The position numbers were made by a program, and so were the translations under genes. A stretch of 58,413 nt of DNA from Candidatus Pelagibacter sp. (GTDB lineage: Bacteria > Pseudomonadota > Alphaproteobacteria > Pelagibacterales > Pelagibacteraceae). This document shows positions 57,438-58,413 of this stretch, piece after piece. The notes under the pieces were generated by a model that made no database searches, was not told the origin of the DNA, and saw only the letters and a program-made list of their open reading frames with translations. The first letter of the stretch is position 1. Each line of letters opens with the position of its first letter. The DNA lies in the NCBI GenBank assembly GCA_028099475.1, contig JAOHHF010000003.1, positions 1 to 58,413 of the forward strand, in the 5' to 3' direction.

Positions 57438-58412
57438 TTATCCGTTTAGTAGTTTTATTGCGTAATTTAATTGATTATCAGTATCGGTTTTAATTCTAAA
57501 ATCTTCACCTTCTTCATTCACTTCAATGTCAGGTCTTACCCCAACTTCTGATATAGATTTTCCAGATGGAAGATAATATTTTGCAACTGTTAGTCTTATG
57601 GCCCCTTTATTTTTTAGTGGAATTATTGACTGCACAGATCCTTTACCGTAACTGTTCTCACCTAGAATAATAGCTCTTTTATGGTCTTTAAGAGCACCTG
57701 CAACTATTTCAGACGCAGATGCAGATCCATAATTGATTAATACTAATAAAGTTTTGCCATCAGTAATATCACCTTTTCTTGCGAACCATTTTCTATTCTC
57801 TGATTTTTTTCTACTTTTGGTTGATACTATTTCACCATTTTCTAAAAAAAAGTCAGAAATCTTTATTGCTTGAGATAATAAGCCACCAGGGTTATTTCTT
57901 AAATCTAAAATAAATGCATCTAAATTTTTATTTTCTTTTAGTTTTTTAATTTTTTTTTTAATTTGTTCACTACTATTGTCATTAAATGATGTTAGTCTAA
58001 TATACCCAATATTATCATCTAACAGATCCGATTTTACTGATTGCACCTCGATTATTTCTCTAGTTATATTAAATGTAAGTGCTTTTTTTACCCCTCTTCG
58101 TCTAACGGTTAGCTCAATCGCAGAACCTACTGGGCCCCTCATTATATCAACAGCCTCACTTAAAGATTTTCCTTGCACCTGAATGTTATCAATTTTTACA
58201 ATATAATCACCAGCTTTAATTCCAGCTTTTGAGGCTGGTGTATCATCGATAGGTGAAATAACTTTTACGACACCTGCCTCCATACTTACTTCAATTCCAA
58301 GACCACCAAATTCTCCACTAGTATCTGTTTGCATTTCCTTAAAAATTTCTGGGGACATGTATGATGAATAAGGATCAAGAGATTGAAGAAGGCCATTAAT
58401 AGCTGCATCCAT
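57438..58412 (-). CDS. ctpA: Carboxy-terminal processing protease (S41), truncated by the window edge
   Basis: This is a periplasmic tail-specific serine protease. The visible 324 residues run from the DAAINGLLQSLDPYSSYMSP stretch through a PDZ domain (GGLGIEVSMEAG, PASKAGIKAGDYIVKID) to the catalytic domain with the Ser in GSASASEI and the Lys in YGKGSVQS. The Met at the window edge is internal in relatives, which have a signal peptide and more sequence before it, so the gene continues beyond the window. The end of the protein is also short compared with many CtpA proteins. Confidence 0.9.
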   Translation of the reverse strand: MDAAINGLLQSLDPYSSYMSPEIFKEMQTDTSGEFGGLGIEVSMEAGVVKVISPIDDTPASKAGIKAGDYIVKIDNIQVQGKSLSEAVDIMRGPVGSAIELTVRRRGVKKALTFNITREIIEVQSVKSDLLDDNIGYIRLTSFNDNSSEQIKKKIKKLKENKNLDAFILDLRNNPGGLLSQAIKISDFFLENGEIVSTKSRKKSENRKWFARKGDITDGKTLLVLINYGSASASEIVAGALKDHKRAIILGENSYGKGSVQSIIPLKNKGAIRLTVAKYYLPSGKSISEVGVRPDIEVNEEGEDFRIKTDTDNQLNYAIKLLNG

Positions 58413-58413
58413 T

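Overview
The window looks like a piece of a SAR11 (Pelagibacterales, alphaproteobacterial) chromosome. The DNA is very AT-rich with mostly A/T-ending codons. Genes are packed with gaps of a few bases or short overlaps, there are no mobile elements, and the gene set is typical of Pelagibacter: DMSP demethylase (dmdA), glycolate oxidase, TRAP and ABC transporters with one binding protein each, and a structured RNA in front of ffh. This assignment rests on recognising the proteins and gene order; no database search was possible.

Region 1 (2-7334, plus) is a glycolate/glyoxylate block: a 5'-truncated PLP aminotransferase, glcD, glcE, glcF, a D-2-hydroxyacid dehydrogenase and an MFS carrier. Together they could turn glycolate into glyoxylate and, by transamination, glycine. 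Region 2 (7336-15119) is a self-contained uptake and oxidation module: a GAF plus Fis-type HTH regulator (minus) divergent from a zinc alcohol dehydrogenase, then a complete ABC importer (binding protein, two permeases, two non-identical ATPases). The ATPases have complementary lesions and predict one working and one degenerate ATP site. Region 3 (15120-19742) is a three-gene TRAP transporter of the 2-oxoacid/FcbT type plus an amidase. A perfect 24-bp inverted repeat lies in its leader and a strong terminator-like hairpin follows its binding-protein gene.

Region 4 (19744-23991) holds small or poorly known genes (a 58-residue two-helix membrane protein, an EamA permease, an alpha/beta hydrolase and a secreted protein of unknown role), then ftsY and dapF on the minus strand. 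Region 5 (about 24030-30319) has the ffh leader RNA, ffh, rpsP, trmD, rplS and leuCDB. S16 and L19 both carry Ala/Pro/Lys/Glu repeat tails, and rimM is missing from its usual place between rpsP and trmD. Region 6 (30346-35619) is the DMSP demethylation cluster dmdC-dmdB-alpha/beta hydrolase-dmdA, sitting between leuB and asd.

Region 7 (35639-50092) is asd followed by a nearly complete TCA segment: sdhCDAB, a CoA-acylating semialdehyde dehydrogenase, mdh, sucCD, sucA, sucB and lpdA. Region 8 (50115-58412) has priA, the F1 ATP synthase operon atpHAGDC, and on the minus strand rppH and a truncated ctpA protease. From ftsY/dapF to lpdA the order resembles a layout common in other Alphaproteobacteria, with the dmd genes and the semialdehyde dehydrogenase appearing as additions. 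No tRNA, rRNA, CRISPR array, insertion sequence or prophage was seen.
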